From Gammaproteobacteria bacterium (GTDB taxonomy: Bacteria > Pseudomonadota > Gammaproteobacteria > Ga0077554 > Ga007554): a stretch of 64,000 nucleotides of DNA. Under the pieces are notes generated by a model. The model ran no database searches and was not told where the DNA came from. It saw only the letters and a list, made by a program, of their open reading frames with translations. The first letter of the stretch is position 1; every line of letters starts with the position of its first letter. The stretch lies in assembly GCA_040183005.1 (NCBI GenBank), contig JAMPIW010000007.1, forward strand, positions 62,001 through 126,000, given 5' to 3'. The position numbers and the translations under genes are program-made. Of this stretch, positions 1 through 9,745 are shown piece by piece.

Positions 1-1
1 G

Positions 2-859
2 ATCAACTACGAGCGCACCAACCGCCTCGCCAACGGCGGTGCGGGGGCGAGCGGCAAGACCGACCTCACCCAGGTGATCCCAGGTATTGGCGCCACCTAC
101 AACCCGGTCAAAAACACCACGCTGTTCGCCGGCGCGCATCGCGGCTTTGCACCGCCTCGTACTGAAGATGTCGTCAGCAATACCGGTGGTACGGTCGATC
201 TGGGTGCTGAAAAGAGCTGGAACTATGAGTTGGGTGTGCGTAGCCAGCCGCGTCCCGGCGTGAGCGCAGAAGCGACACTTTTCCGCATGGACTTCCAGAA
301 TCAGATCATTCCTGCCAGTGTGGCCGGTGGCGCCGGGGCCGCTCTCACCAACGCCGGTGAGACCCTGCACCAGGGTGCAGAGTTGGGGCTGCGTCTGAGC
401 AGCGGCGAGGTGATGGATTCGCCGCACAACGTCTATCTGCAAGCGGCCTATACTTATTTGCCCACCGCCAAGTTCACTGGCACGCGCACCAGCAACATCA
501 CGTCAGGTGTAAATGTCAGCGGCAACCGTCTGCCCTACGCGCCGGAAAACCTGCTGACCACGACGCTCGGCTATGCCCATGCGTCGGGATTCGATGCGCG
601 TGTCGAGGCGGTGCATGTTGGCGAGCAGTTCAGCGATGATTTGAATACTGTCGCGCCCATCGCCAACGGACAGCGTGGACAGATCTCCGGGTACACCATC
701 TGGAACGCGGCGGTGAATTATCTGGTCAAGCCGATCAACACCACGGTGTTTCTGACAGTTAAGAATCTCACCGACAAGACCTACATCGTCGACCGCACGC
801 GCGGTATTCTGCCCGGTAGCCCCCAGTTGGTACAGGCAGGGTTTAAATACACTTTTTAG
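2..859 (+). CDS. TonB-dependent outer-membrane receptor, C-terminal part (5' end outside window)
   Basis: The reading frame is open from the left edge, so this is the 3' end of a longer gene, about 285 codons. The visible part resembles the second half of the 22-strand barrel of TonB-dependent siderophore or metal-chelate receptors: alternating hydrophobic/polar strands, segments such as HRGFAPPRTEDV and NYELGVRSQP, and the typical ending LTDKTYIVDR...GFKYTF with the terminal aromatic residue used for barrel assembly. Such receptors import Fe-siderophores, cobalamin or similar ligands across the outer membrane using TonB energy. The plug domain and TonB box are not in the window, so the ligand cannot be inferred. 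A hairpin with a T-run follows the stop codon, so the receptor probably ends its transcript here. Confidence 0.85.
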   Translation: MNYERTNRLANGGAGASGKTDLTQVIPGIGATYNPVKNTTLFAGAHRGFAPPRTEDVVSNTGGTVDLGAEKSWNYELGVRSQPRPGVSAEATLFRMDFQNQIIPASVAGGAGAALTNAGETLHQGAELGLRLSSGEVMDSPHNVYLQAAYTYLPTAKFTGTRTSNITSGVNVSGNRLPYAPENLLTTTLGYAHASGFDARVEAVHVGEQFSDDLNTVAPIANGQRGQISGYTIWNAAVNYLVKPINTTVFLTVKNLTDKTYIVDRTRGILPGSPQLVQAGFKYTF

Positions 860-906
860 TTTTGCGCAGATGGAGCTGTACTGCCACGGAAGGCAGTGAC
901 TGACAA

Positions 907-939
907 GGGGCGCCTCCCTCTCCCGGCGCCCCTTTTTTT
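907..939 (+). terminator. Rho-independent terminator after the TonB-dependent receptor
   Basis: A perfect 8-bp stem, GGGGCGCC / GGCGCCCC, with a 10-nt pyrimidine-rich loop is followed directly by seven T residues. It lies 48 bases after the receptor stop and before the Shine-Dalgarno of the next gene, so the next gene probably has its own promoter or depends on read-through. Confidence 0.85.
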
Positions 940-967
940 GTTTATTGTGATATGCACAGGAGGAGTT

Positions 968-1450
968 ATGAAGGTCAGATGCATCTGCGCAACCCTTATA
1001 GTCAGTCTGTTCGCGGGCATGGCGCCTGCTGGTGCCTCCCAGGATTGGCGCAAGACGGGATCGGCTGACAAAAAAATCGCAAACCTCGTGGAGGTCATGC
1101 CTGCCACAGGCAATGTCATGATCGAGATGGGTGAGCGCTACAAGAATCTCTATTGGGCGGCCAAGCAAGGACAATGGGAATTCGCCGCATACCAGGCGGA
1201 GGAGATGGAGGAGTTGCTCGATAAACTGAAAATCGTGCGCCCGGAGTTGGGCAAGACGGCGAATGAATTTCTTGGCAGCATGTATCCGCGAATGCCAAAT
1301 GCTATAAAAACCCGCAACTGGGAAAAATTCGCCGCAGCGTTTGAAGATCTGCGCACCGAGTGCATGGCATGCCACGGTAAAAATGAGCATGGCTTCATCA
1401 CTTTGCCCGTCCCGAAAAAAGCGTCCAGTCCGGTGTTGGATATGGAGTGA
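968..1450 (+). CDS. Small periplasmic mono-haem c-type cytochrome
   Basis: The product is 160 residues with a signal peptide (charged MKVR, hydrophobic core, cleavage near GAS-QDW). A single haem c motif, CMACHGKNEH, sits near the C-terminus after predicted long helices. One C-terminal CxxCH after a helical bundle is the layout of cytochrome c' and related four-helix cytochromes; the exact family is not certain. The start at 968 was chosen because AGGAGG lies a few bases upstream and the signal peptide begins there; the frame is open further upstream but without signal or ribosome site. It would act in the periplasm as an electron carrier or sensor of small ligands. It follows a terminator, so it is probably transcribed separately from the receptor. 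Confidence 0.75.
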   Translation: MKVRCICATLIVSLFAGMAPAGASQDWRKTGSADKKIANLVEVMPATGNVMIEMGERYKNLYWAAKQGQWEFAAYQAEEMEELLDKLKIVRPELGKTANEFLGSMYPRMPNAIKTRNWEKFAAAFEDLRTECMACHGKNEHGFITLPVPKKASSPVLDME

Positions 1451-1791
1451 TGGGCTGATAGGCTTTTACCCCAGATTGTCCATTAGCCCAAATCCGCGCG
1501 CTTACAAGGTCGAGTCAAGGAGCGCAAGCTCCGGACCCAACAAAAATCATTACCTCAGGCTGGTCGATATGGATGAGATTGTAAGGGATGTCGTGCTTTT
1601 CCAGTATATGTTTGATTTTGGATGGTGATTGACACGCTGCGATAGCTATACCGGCCTGACCGAATCGAGCCTCGCGCAAAGAAGCGACGACCCAAGAACC
1701 TTCCGCTGTTAACCGTGACACGTCAAGTCGCGCGTGACCTCATTTATGCTCAGCGATTGCTTAACCGAACGCCATGAGGGTCGGAGCCCTT
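1451..1791. other. Intergenic stretch, no supported gene
   Basis: These 341 bases separate convergent genes. A 68-codon frame on the minus strand (1515-1721) reads like protein in places but has no recognisable family and no clear ribosome site, so it may be a gene remnant. No terminator with a T-run, no repeat and no RNA gene was recognised. Confidence 0.4.
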
Positions 1792-2514
1792 TCACCTCAA
1801 GGGCTTGATGCCATCCGGGGCGCCGCCAGCCCTCAGCACCAGCTCGACCCGCCGGCGCAGGCGTTGCGCCTCGGCAGCGTCGCCGCCGAGCTCGGCGTGA
1901 CGCGCCTGCACCTGCAGCCAGGCCAGCAGCGGCCGGTTCCAGCCCTGGCTCGATGCCGTCTCCACGGCCAGCGCCATCACAGCCGGATGCGCCTGCCCAG
2001 CCCGAAACCACACGCTGGCCGCCACCAGGCGCGCCAGCGGGTCGGCGATCGCCGAAAGCGTGGCCGTATCGCCGCTAGTCATCGTCCCGCCCTCCAACAG
2101 GTGCGCGGCAGCAGCCCGGTGCTGCGGTGGCAGCAGAACCACGTCCTGCGGCCGCAGCCGACCCGCGAGGTAGTCGGCATACGCACGCTCGGGCGTGGCG
2201 GCGTCAGAGCGTAGTGCTTCGAACGCGGCGCAGTCTTCCAACACCAGACTGGCGACGCGCGTGGCGCAGCGCAGCAACTCGGCACGCGCCATCAGGTTGA
2301 TATCACCGGTGCGCGCGATTGCCCGGCGCATGCGATCGAACTCCAGAACCTCCACGTGGGTGTCGCCTGTAAGGTAGGCTGTTATGGCGCTTTCCGAGGC
2401 ACCTTTGGCGTTCATCTGCCAATCCGGCGGCGGGGGGTGGCTGGCGCAAGCGCCCACCAGCGCGGCAAGCCCGGCCGCGGCAAGCACCTTGAGATAACAC
2501 GTTGCGATCGTCAT
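1792..2514 (-). CDS. Lipoprotein of unknown function in the Mla-like operon
   Basis: The product is 240 residues beginning with a lipoprotein signal: hydrophobic stretch then LVGAC, a lipobox whose Cys would be lipidated. The rest is rich in Ala, Leu and Arg and looks all-helical, with no family I recognise. Start at 2514 was chosen because it overlaps the stop of the MCE-protein gene as ATGA, a sign of translational coupling; an in-frame start 36 bases upstream has less support. Being last in an operon with MlaE-like and MlaD-like genes suggests an envelope lipid-transport accessory lipoprotein, comparable in position to PqiC or Mla auxiliary proteins, but this is context, not sequence evidence. 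Confidence 0.65.
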   Translation of the reverse strand: MTIATCYLKVLAAAGLAALVGACASHPPPPDWQMNAKGASESAITAYLTGDTHVEVLEFDRMRRAIARTGDINLMARAELLRCATRVASLVLEDCAAFEALRSDAATPERAYADYLAGRLRPQDVVLLPPQHRAAAAHLLEGGTMTSGDTATLSAIADPLARLVAASVWFRAGQAHPAVMALAVETASSQGWNRPLLAWLQVQARHAELGGDAAEAQRLRRRVELVLRAGGAPDGIKPLR

Positions 2515-3473
2515 GGCAGCTTGATCTCCGTATCCCGCGCAAAAGGCCACTTGCGGTTGATCTCGTTGACCAAGTGCTCCACCTTGCGCAGGCTGCTCTC
2601 CACCTCAGCGCGCAGCGCCCCCAGATCGGTCGTGTTCTCGCGGATGTTGGTCGCGATCGCCTGGGCATCCATCAGCACTGCATCTACCTTCTTCAGGTTG
2701 GCGCGGGCGTCGGTTAGCAAGGCGTTGAGCTGCGCCACAGTGGCACGGGTCTCAGGCATCACGCCTTGGTCGCCAAACACCTGCGAATCGGCCTTTGCCG
2801 CCAGCGCATCCACCCGCGCCAGTAGCGCGTTGGTGCGGTCCAGCAGGGTGACCACCTTGCGGGCGTCGGCCTCGTTCCCCATGAGCGCACCGAGTGCCCC
2901 CTGCGGACCCTTGAGCTTGTCGGTCATGATCTTCGCATTGGCCAGGCTGAGGTTGAGCGGCGAATTGCCCGCCGTCATTGCTTGCAGGTTGGCCAGCAGG
3001 TTGCGCGCCTCGTTCAGCAGACGCTGAATATCGGCCGTGGGGTCGCCGACGAGTACTTTGCGCTCAGCCCCCTCGGGCAGTGGGGGGTCCGTCAACACGC
3101 CGCTGTAGGCCCGGATCCGCGTGCCGCCCAACAGGCCGCGTTCCATGATGAAGATGCTCGACTGGCGTAGCCAGTGCGCGTCCTTTTTCGGCACATCTAT
3201 CACGATGCGGGCGCTGCCCTCGGGCGAAAGCTCGATGCGGCTCACTCGGCCGAGCGGGAAGCCGGAAAACGTCATATCCATGCCGACCGCCACGCCTTCT
3301 GAATCATCGGCGAGCAACACCACTTGCTGCGTGCGCTCGAACACGCCGCGCGCGTAGAGCAAGTACGCTACCGACGCGCTAATCAACAAACCCACCAGCA
3401 GCATCAGCAGCGTCGCCTTGAACTCAAGCCGTGGGGTTTTTGAGAGAGCCTCGTGTGCGTTTTCCATGGTCAT
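2511..3473 (-). CDS. MCE-domain protein (MlaD-like substrate-binding subunit of a lipid ABC transporter)
   Basis: The product is 320 residues: one N-terminal transmembrane helix (about residues 20-45), one MCE domain (about 48-125, with GVAVGMDMTFSGFPLGRVSR typical of the family), then a long helical tail probably forming a coiled coil. MlaD-type proteins assemble as hexameric rings in the periplasm bound to an MlaFE permease complex and pass phospholipids between membranes. It lies 5 bases after the permease gene and overlaps the lipoprotein gene by 4 bases, so the three are one operon. Only one MCE domain is present, so it is MlaD-like rather than PqiB- or YebT-like. Which lipid is moved cannot be seen. 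Confidence 0.85.
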   Translation of the reverse strand: MTMENAHEALSKTPRLEFKATLLMLLVGLLISASVAYLLYARGVFERTQQVVLLADDSEGVAVGMDMTFSGFPLGRVSRIELSPEGSARIVIDVPKKDAHWLRQSSIFIMERGLLGGTRIRAYSGVLTDPPLPEGAERKVLVGDPTADIQRLLNEARNLLANLQAMTAGNSPLNLSLANAKIMTDKLKGPQGALGALMGNEADARKVVTLLDRTNALLARVDALAAKADSQVFGDQGVMPETRATVAQLNALLTDARANLKKVDAVLMDAQAIATNIRENTTDLGALRAEVESSLRKVEHLVNEINRKWPFARDTEIKLP

Positions 3474-3478
3474 GATGG

Positions 3479-4249
3479 TCAGTAGTAGTTACCCACGAGC
3501 GAGACAACCTCGATCAGCAGGATCAGTAGAAACATACGTATCAGACTCTGCATCTCGGGCAGAGACTGCGCCTTGTGCGGCGGCGGGTCAAATAGGCTTG
3601 AAACCGCCGGGATGAGCGACACAGCCAGACTGAAGGCTGCCGTTTTCAGGACAAAGATGAGCGACACGGCAGGGGTAAACACGTGACCGACCTTGCGCGT
3701 GTATGTGGCAAACGCTGAGAGCGTTAATCCATGCACAACCAGATACGCCAATACCAGCGAAATCACGCAGCTTACGGTGGCCAACGTCACCACCGCAAAC
3801 ATGCCTGCCAAAATCCGCGGCACCACTTCAGTCACGAGCGGGTCGATGCCACGCTGGCGCTGGGCATCGAATTCGCCCCGCCTCTGCAGCACGCTCAACT
3901 CGACCCCGCCCGGCACGGTGCAGCGTACCGCGACGAACAGGGCGGCCGTCAGCGGAATGAGCTCCAACACCAGCACGCGTACCACCATCTCCAGCGCGTA
4001 CTGCGACAGGCCGTAACTCGTGGCCGTGACCACCACAATTCGGATCATCACGAGACTGACCACCGCGAGCAGCACCGTGAAGCAAGGAAGCAGCGGCGCC
4101 GTACCAAGATAAACATGGCGCGCCAAGCCCGCCCGGTACTCGCGCCGATAGCTCGACGGCGATAGCACGAGGGCCAGCAGCAGCGCCCCCGTGTGCAGCC
4201 AGCGGCTGGTGGCGCCCGGCCAACCCTGCGGTGAAGTTGTGGGACTCAT
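3479..4249 (-). CDS. MlaE-family ABC transporter permease
   Basis: The product is about 256 residues with five to six hydrophobic membrane segments, for example LLPCFTVLLAVVSLVMIRIV and the C-terminal LLILLIEVVSLVGNYY. The pattern, length and the adjacent MCE gene identify it as an MlaE/YrbE-type permease of a phospholipid transporter in the inner membrane. Two starts are possible, 4309 or 4249; neither has a strong ribosome site, and 4249 gives the more usual N-terminus. The ATPase partner (MlaF), normally the preceding gene, is absent: the next thing upstream is the distal end of a CRISPR array. An ATPase encoded elsewhere would be needed for function. Confidence 0.8.
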   Translation of the reverse strand: MSPTTSPQGWPGATSRWLHTGALLLALVLSPSSYRREYRAGLARHVYLGTAPLLPCFTVLLAVVSLVMIRIVVVTATSYGLSQYALEMVVRVLVLELIPLTAALFVAVRCTVPGGVELSVLQRRGEFDAQRQRGIDPLVTEVVPRILAGMFAVVTLATVSCVISLVLAYLVVHGLTLSAFATYTRKVGHVFTPAVSLIFVLKTAAFSLAVSLIPAVSSLFDPPPHKAQSLPEMQSLIRMFLLILLIEVVSLVGNYY

Positions 4250-4434
4250 CAGTTCATAATAGCGGCGCGAGACGCCCTGCGCCAGTGTTAAAACGCTCCG
4301 ACAGTCCATTCACGACCCTGAGCGACCAGTCAGGTTTGCTTGTTGAATGTCTGTTGCGCCTGCGTTTGCAGACCTTCGGCCCGTAAGTCGTTCGGCTTAT
4401 CTGACGTCCTTGTTCCGTCGCTACCAATACAGTC

Positions 4435-4471
4435 AATACACAACTCACCCGGCGCGAAGGCCGGGTGCTGT
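4435..4471 (-). repeat. Degenerate leader-distal CRISPR repeat
   Basis: This copy keeps the complete stem-loop half of the repeat but has lost the handle: the bases that should read GTTTCAATC on the plus strand read AATACACAA. Terminal repeats only need the stem for processing of the last crRNA, so decay of the handle is the expected pattern for the oldest end. Confidence 0.9.
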
Positions 4472-7400
4472 CTGCGTTTGCCTCGTCTACGTCTTTCGCA
4501 TTGGCCCGTTTCAATCCTCACCCGGCGCGAAGGCCGGGTGCTGTCCGGCGCGCACTGGCACGGCGTATGATACCGGGAGCGTTTCAATCCTCACCCGGCG
4601 CGAAGGCCGGGTGCTGTTCGTGGTGCTGCTGTTATCGGAGTCATCACTGCTGTTTCAATCCTCACCCGGCGCGAAGGCCGGGTGCTGTTATGACCTCTAA
4701 CATCGCCAGCTATCGAAAAAACAGTTTCAATCCTCACCCGGCGCGAAGGCCGGGTGCTGTAGGGATTGGAGAGTAAAATGAAAGCCACGGAAAAGTTTCA
4801 ATCCTCACCCGGCGCGAAGGCCGGGTGCTGTAGTCTGCATCGTTCACCCACGTTGATTTTGCCCTTGTTTCAATCCTCACCCGGCGCGAAGGCCGGGTGC
4901 TGTTCTCATTGAGGATGGAGAGGTCTACCCTGCAACAGTTTCAATCCTCACCCGGCGCGAAGGCCGGGTGCTGTGTATGGAGTAAACCAATACTCGCCGG
5001 TGTCCGTGTGTTTCAATCCTCACCCGGCGCGAAGGCCGGGTGCTGTTTTCCACCTGTCCGGCCACCGCAAATGTAATAGGGTTTCAATCCTCACCCGGCG
5101 CGAAGGCCGGGTGCTGTTGCGTTTGTCCGCAAGCACAGCCGGGCAGAACGCGTTTCAATCCTCACCCGGCGCGAAGGCCGGGTGCTGTCAGCCCTTGATC
5201 GTAGGCGTCCCGCCGATCAGCTCGTTTCAATCCTCACCCGGCGCGAAGGCCGGGTGCTGTTTTCAACGATATCGAGTTCGCCATATTTTTGTCGGTTTCA
5301 ATCCTCACCCGGCGCGAAGGCCGGGTGCTGTCAAAGCACAACCGGCAACAAAGGAGAAGTAAAATGTTTCAATCCTCACCCGGCGCGAAGGCCGGGTGCT
5401 GTGCAGTCACGCTTAGTGGGACGAGGGAGCGATTATGGTTTCAATCCTCACCCGGCGCGAAGGCCGGGTGCTGTGATTTGGGGGCCGACGCCAGCGCAGA
5501 CGAGGTATGTTTCAATCCTCACCCGGCGCGAAGGCCGGGTGCTGTTTGATGTTGCCGCTAATGCGGCTCGCGTGGGACTGGTTTCAATCCTCACCCGGCG
5601 CGAAGGCCGGGTGCTGTGCCAGTTTTCGTTTGCAACAGGAGTCAGATTCTGGTTTCAATCCTCACCCGGCGCGAAGGCCGGGTGCTGTCGCACATTTCCG
5701 TCAAGATAGCTGTTTATAAAGTGTTTCAATCCTCACCCGGCGCGAAGGCCGGGTGCTGTGCCAGAGTGTCGCGTGGTTGTCAACAGGTTCGAAGTTTCAA
5801 TCCTCACCCGGCGCGAAGGCCGGGTGCTGTAAGAGCAGGCTCAAGCAGCAGGCCGCTCAATCCTGTTTCAATCCTCACCCGGCGCGAAGGCCGGGTGCTG
5901 TATGGGGAAATGAGGACGCTCTTGGGTGCAAATATCGTTTCAATCCTCACCCGGCGCGAAGGCCGGGTGCTGTGCCACCCACAAAAGCCAACTTGCCCAA
6001 CAGCAGCGCGTTTCAATCCTCACCCGGCGCGAAGGCCGGGTGCTGTGCGAGACAAAAAATAGCGCGACGCCCGCATAGATGTTTCAATCCTCACCCGGCG
6101 CGAAGGCCGGGTGCTGTACCATATCCAGTCACTAACTACAACCAGTCACTAGTTTCAATCCTCACCCGGCGCGAAGGCCGGGTGCTGTGTTCCAACAGGT
6201 CTTGAACCAGCTTCGATTTACTGTTTCAATCCTCACCCGGCGCGAAGGCCGGGTGCTGTATAAATTTTCGCGGGCACTCTTGACAGACGAAATGTTTCAA
6301 TCCTCACCCGGCGCGAAGGCCGGGTGCTGTAGTCAGATTTTTGGATTGCCAGGATTGAAAAAATGTTTCAATCCTCACCCGGCGCGAAGGCCGGGTGCTG
6401 TGCGGAGTCTGCGAGGGGAGGGATGATGCGCTCATATGTTTCAATCCTCACCCGGCGCGAAGGCCGGGTGCTGTCACACGGGCTCTGCAAACACTGCGGC
6501 GGGGATCTGGTTTCAATCCTCACCCGGCGCGAAGGCCGGGTGCTGTATGAGCGGATTATGCTCCACCTATGTGGGCGCAAGTTTCAATCCTCACCCGGCG
6601 CGAAGGCCGGGTGCTGTCCGAAACGCCCAAGCGTGGGATCAAATTTAAAGCGTTTCAATCCTCACCCGGCGCGAAGGCCGGGTGCTGTATGCTAGGGCTT
6701 GCTGGGACGACGGCCCGAATAACTGTTTCAATCCTCACCCGGCGCGAAGGCCGGGTGCTGTTTGCCACACAATAGGCGGAGATGATGGCCGAATCAGTTT
6801 CAATCCTCACCCGGCGCGAAGGCCGGGTGCTGTGAGGCAGCGCGTGATCCACTGTGGACCGCCTATCAGTTTCAATCCTCACCCGGCGCGAAGGCCGGGT
6901 GCTGTGCTTTGTTGTAGTGGGTTATGCTCCGTTTTTCGGTGTTTCAATCCTCACCCGGCGCGAAGGCCGGGTGCTGTGGATGCTATTACGGTATTATCAG
7001 CCTGGGCAACTGTTTCAATCCTCACCCGGCGCGAAGGCCGGGTGCTGTCTCGATGATTAACTTATATCCACCTCCGGTGAACGGTTTCAATCCTCACCCG
7101 GCGCGAAGGCCGGGTGCTGTCCGTCACAACTACGGAGTCACCAAAGCGCTGACGGTTTCAATCCTCACCCGGCGCGAAGGCCGGGTGCTGTCTCGAACTG
7201 TAGGCGGGCGTTGGTCACATGGTCCTTGTTTCAATCCTCACCCGGCGCGAAGGCCGGGTGCTGTTAACTGGGGTAGTCATGATTAACGATCCTCAATGTG
7301 TTTCAATCCTCACCCGGCGCGAAGGCCGGGTGCTGTCGGGATGCAAGCGGCGCATCACACGTGCTGCGGCGCGGTTTCAATCCTCACCCGGCGCGAAGGC

Positions 7401-9270
7401 CGGGTGCTGTATTTTCGTATCTCCTTTGGTTAATGTGATGCTAGTGTTTCAATCCTCACCCGGCGCGAAGGCCGGGTGCTGTAGGAGGCACGCGCCCCAC
7501 TGGACGCCACCTATCGGGTTTCAATCCTCACCCGGCGCGAAGGCCGGGTGCTGTACCCCACCCCTTATACGTGCTCAGTCCGGCCACCAGTTTCAATCCT
7601 CACCCGGCGCGAAGGCCGGGTGCTGTACCCCTGCGCCAACTACAGCAGTTCGATACCGCCGTTTCAATCCTCACCCGGCGCGAAGGCCGGGTGCTGTTTG
7701 TCAGTATCCAAACATATAAATCACGATTACCGTTTCAATCCTCACCCGGCGCGAAGGCCGGGTGCTGTTCGCTAAAGGGCGGCAAGTCTTTGCATGGTAC
7801 TTTGTTTCAATCCTCACCCGGCGCGAAGGCCGGGTGCTGTGCACGCACTATCAAATAGCCGATACGTGGTTAAAGTTTCAATCCTCACCCGGCGCGAAGG
7901 CCGGGTGCTGTATCTATCGGGCTTGAGTGGGCTGGGCGGTGGACTGGTTTCAATCCTCACCCGGCGCGAAGGCCGGGTGCTGTAAGTCAACCCCTACTGG
8001 TTAAAGGCTACCCGGTTGTTTCAATCCTCACCCGGCGCGAAGGCCGGGTGCTGTCTTATAAAATGACTTTAAAACGCAAAGCAATAAGAGTTTCAATCCT
8101 CACCCGGCGCGAAGGCCGGGTGCTGTGATTGGCGCCGGTGCGCTTGTCATTGTTTTGCTAATGTTTCAATCCTCACCCGGCGCGAAGGCCGGGTGCTGTA
8201 TAAATGTCCGCCGGGGTATCTCCATTATCGTGCGGTTTCAATCCTCACCCGGCGCGAAGGCCGGGTGCTGTGATTCCGATCCGAATTTTGCTCCCGCTGA
8301 TTATCGTTTCAATCCTCACCCGGCGCGAAGGCCGGGTGCTGTTTACGTCAAGATTACCGAGCGCCTCACAAGGGTTGTTTCAATCCTCACCCGGCGCGAA
8401 GGCCGGGTGCTGTAGGGATTATTGATGGTAGGCAGTTATGTTGCACAAGTTTCAATCCTCACCCGGCGCGAAGGCCGGGTGCTGTGCGTATGAAAGCGCA
8501 ATCGGATTTTCTTTGAAAAGTTTCAATCCTCACCCGGCGCGAAGGCCGGGTGCTGTTGTGTCAATAGACTTTTGACAGATTCTAATGCGTGTTTCAATCC
8601 TCACCCGGCGCGAAGGCCGGGTGCTGTCATTTTTCAACACCTTTAATTTAACGGCCGATGCGTTTCAATCCTCACCCGGCGCGAAGGCCGGGTGCTGTCG
8701 TGCTTGTTATATTGGCGAGTAATCCATGATTTGTTTCAATCCTCACCCGGCGCGAAGGCCGGGTGCTGTATCACTGACCGCCGGAACACATTTTCATGCG
8801 GCTGTTTCAATCCTCACCCGGCGCGAAGGCCGGGTGCTGTAGGCATAATCACGGATTGCTTTATCAACGGGTTCGGTTTCAATCCTCACCCGGCGCGAAG
8901 GCCGGGTGCTGTTTCATGATTGTTCCTGTTTATTTTAGTCAACAAAATGTTTCAATCCTCACCCGGCGCGAAGGCCGGGTGCTGTAAATGATTGCCAGCT
9001 CAAAGAACATTCAACATATGTTTCAATCCTCACCCGGCGCGAAGGCCGGGTGCTGTAATAGGTAATAAATGGATTGTGCTTGAAACGACTGTTTCAATCC
9101 TCACCCGGCGCGAAGGCCGGGTGCTGTGCATCTCAACACTACATGATTGACCAGTTAAAGGTGTTTCAATCCTCACCCGGCGCGAAGGCCGGGTGCTGTA
9201 TTTTCCGCATCAATGACGATCAAGCCGCGTAGGGTTTCAATCCTCACCCGGCGCGAAGGCCGGGTGCTGT
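4435..9270 (-). CRISPR. CRISPR array, 68 repeats and 67 spacers, subtype I-C associated
   Basis: A 37-bp unit recurs every 71-73 bp; I counted 68 copies, the leftmost one degenerate. Spacers are 34-36 bp. Read on the minus strand, the repeat consists of ACAG, an 8-bp stem strand CACCCGGC, loop CTTCGC, stem strand GCCGGGTG, and AGGATTGAAAC. Direction is shown by three things: the ATTGAAAC 3' end, the degenerate copy at the far left, and the cas genes at the right. The leader is therefore at 9271-9451 and the newest spacers are at the right. Cleavage at the 3' base of the stem would leave an 11-nt 5' handle, the length reported for Cas5-processed I-C crRNA. In reading the internal copies I saw no variant. 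Spacer targets cannot be identified without a database search. Confidence 0.98.
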
Positions 9271-9451
9271 AGTACAACTGCAAGATGATGATACACCGAA
9301 AAAAATCGCTCAGAAAGCGCGAACCTATGATATTTCAGCGTTGCTGATGGAGAGTGGTTCAAGTGCCGGAGCAATTTCATCATATTTCACATAGTGTTAG
9401 ATTGAGCGCGAACATCCCCGGGATTTGAGCATCACTATAGGTTCGCGCATT
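9271..9451 (-). promoter_or_regulatory. CRISPR leader with a 12-bp inverted repeat
   Basis: This 181-bp AT-rich stretch lies between the leader-proximal repeat and the cas2 stop, which is the leader position. It contains the arms GCGCGAACCTAT (9317-9328) and ATAGGTTCGCGC (9437-9448), exactly complementary and 108 bases apart, plus another GCGCGAAC near 9395. The leader should hold the pre-crRNA promoter and signals that direct spacer integration; IHF-type sites were not resolved by eye. Confidence 0.7.
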
Positions 9452-9742
9452 TCAGATAATCAGCGGTGCTTCAAAATCGATGGCCTGGAAATTTCCATAC
9501 TCTTTTACGTGTAACTCAGTCGGCTCAGTTAACCGATACAGTCGCAGATTGTCTTCCTTTTCATCAATCTCAGCCAAAAGCCTGCGCACAAGATCCTCGT
9601 ATTGCATAAGATTTACGCGGCACTCAAACACCGATTTCTGCACGCGCTGACCGGTACTTTCGCACACTTTGGCTACCCGCCGTAATCTCTTCCTGCCCGC
9701 AGCGGTTTCGGTGGATACGTCATAGGTGACGATAATTAGCAT
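9452..9742 (-). CDS. cas2: CRISPR-associated endonuclease Cas2
   Basis: The product is 96 residues, normal for Cas2. It starts [20 protein letters not shown]; the Asp after the first beta strand is the conserved acidic residue, and the strand-helix pattern with [11 protein letters not shown] is the ferredoxin-like fold of Cas2. Cas2 dimers bridge two Cas1 dimers in the spacer integration complex. It begins 3 bases after cas1 ends and is the last gene of the cas operon before the leader. Confidence 0.97.
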   Translation of the reverse strand: MLIIVTYDVSTETAAGRKRLRRVAKVCESTGQRVQKSVFECRVNLMQYEDLVRRLLAEIDEKEDNLRLYRLTEPTELHVKEYGNFQAIDFEAPLII

Positions 9743-9745
9743 GAT

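Noticed and set aside
503-1390. 295-codon open frame on the minus strand
   Set aside because: It is antisense to the TonB-receptor end and the cytochrome gene, spans a terminator, and has no family features.
4347-8987. Many open frames of 60-175 codons with repeated peptides FNPHPARRPGAV, FQSSPGAKAGCC and SILTRREGRV
   Set aside because: They are three-frame translations of the CRISPR repeat; no ribosome sites and no protein meaning.
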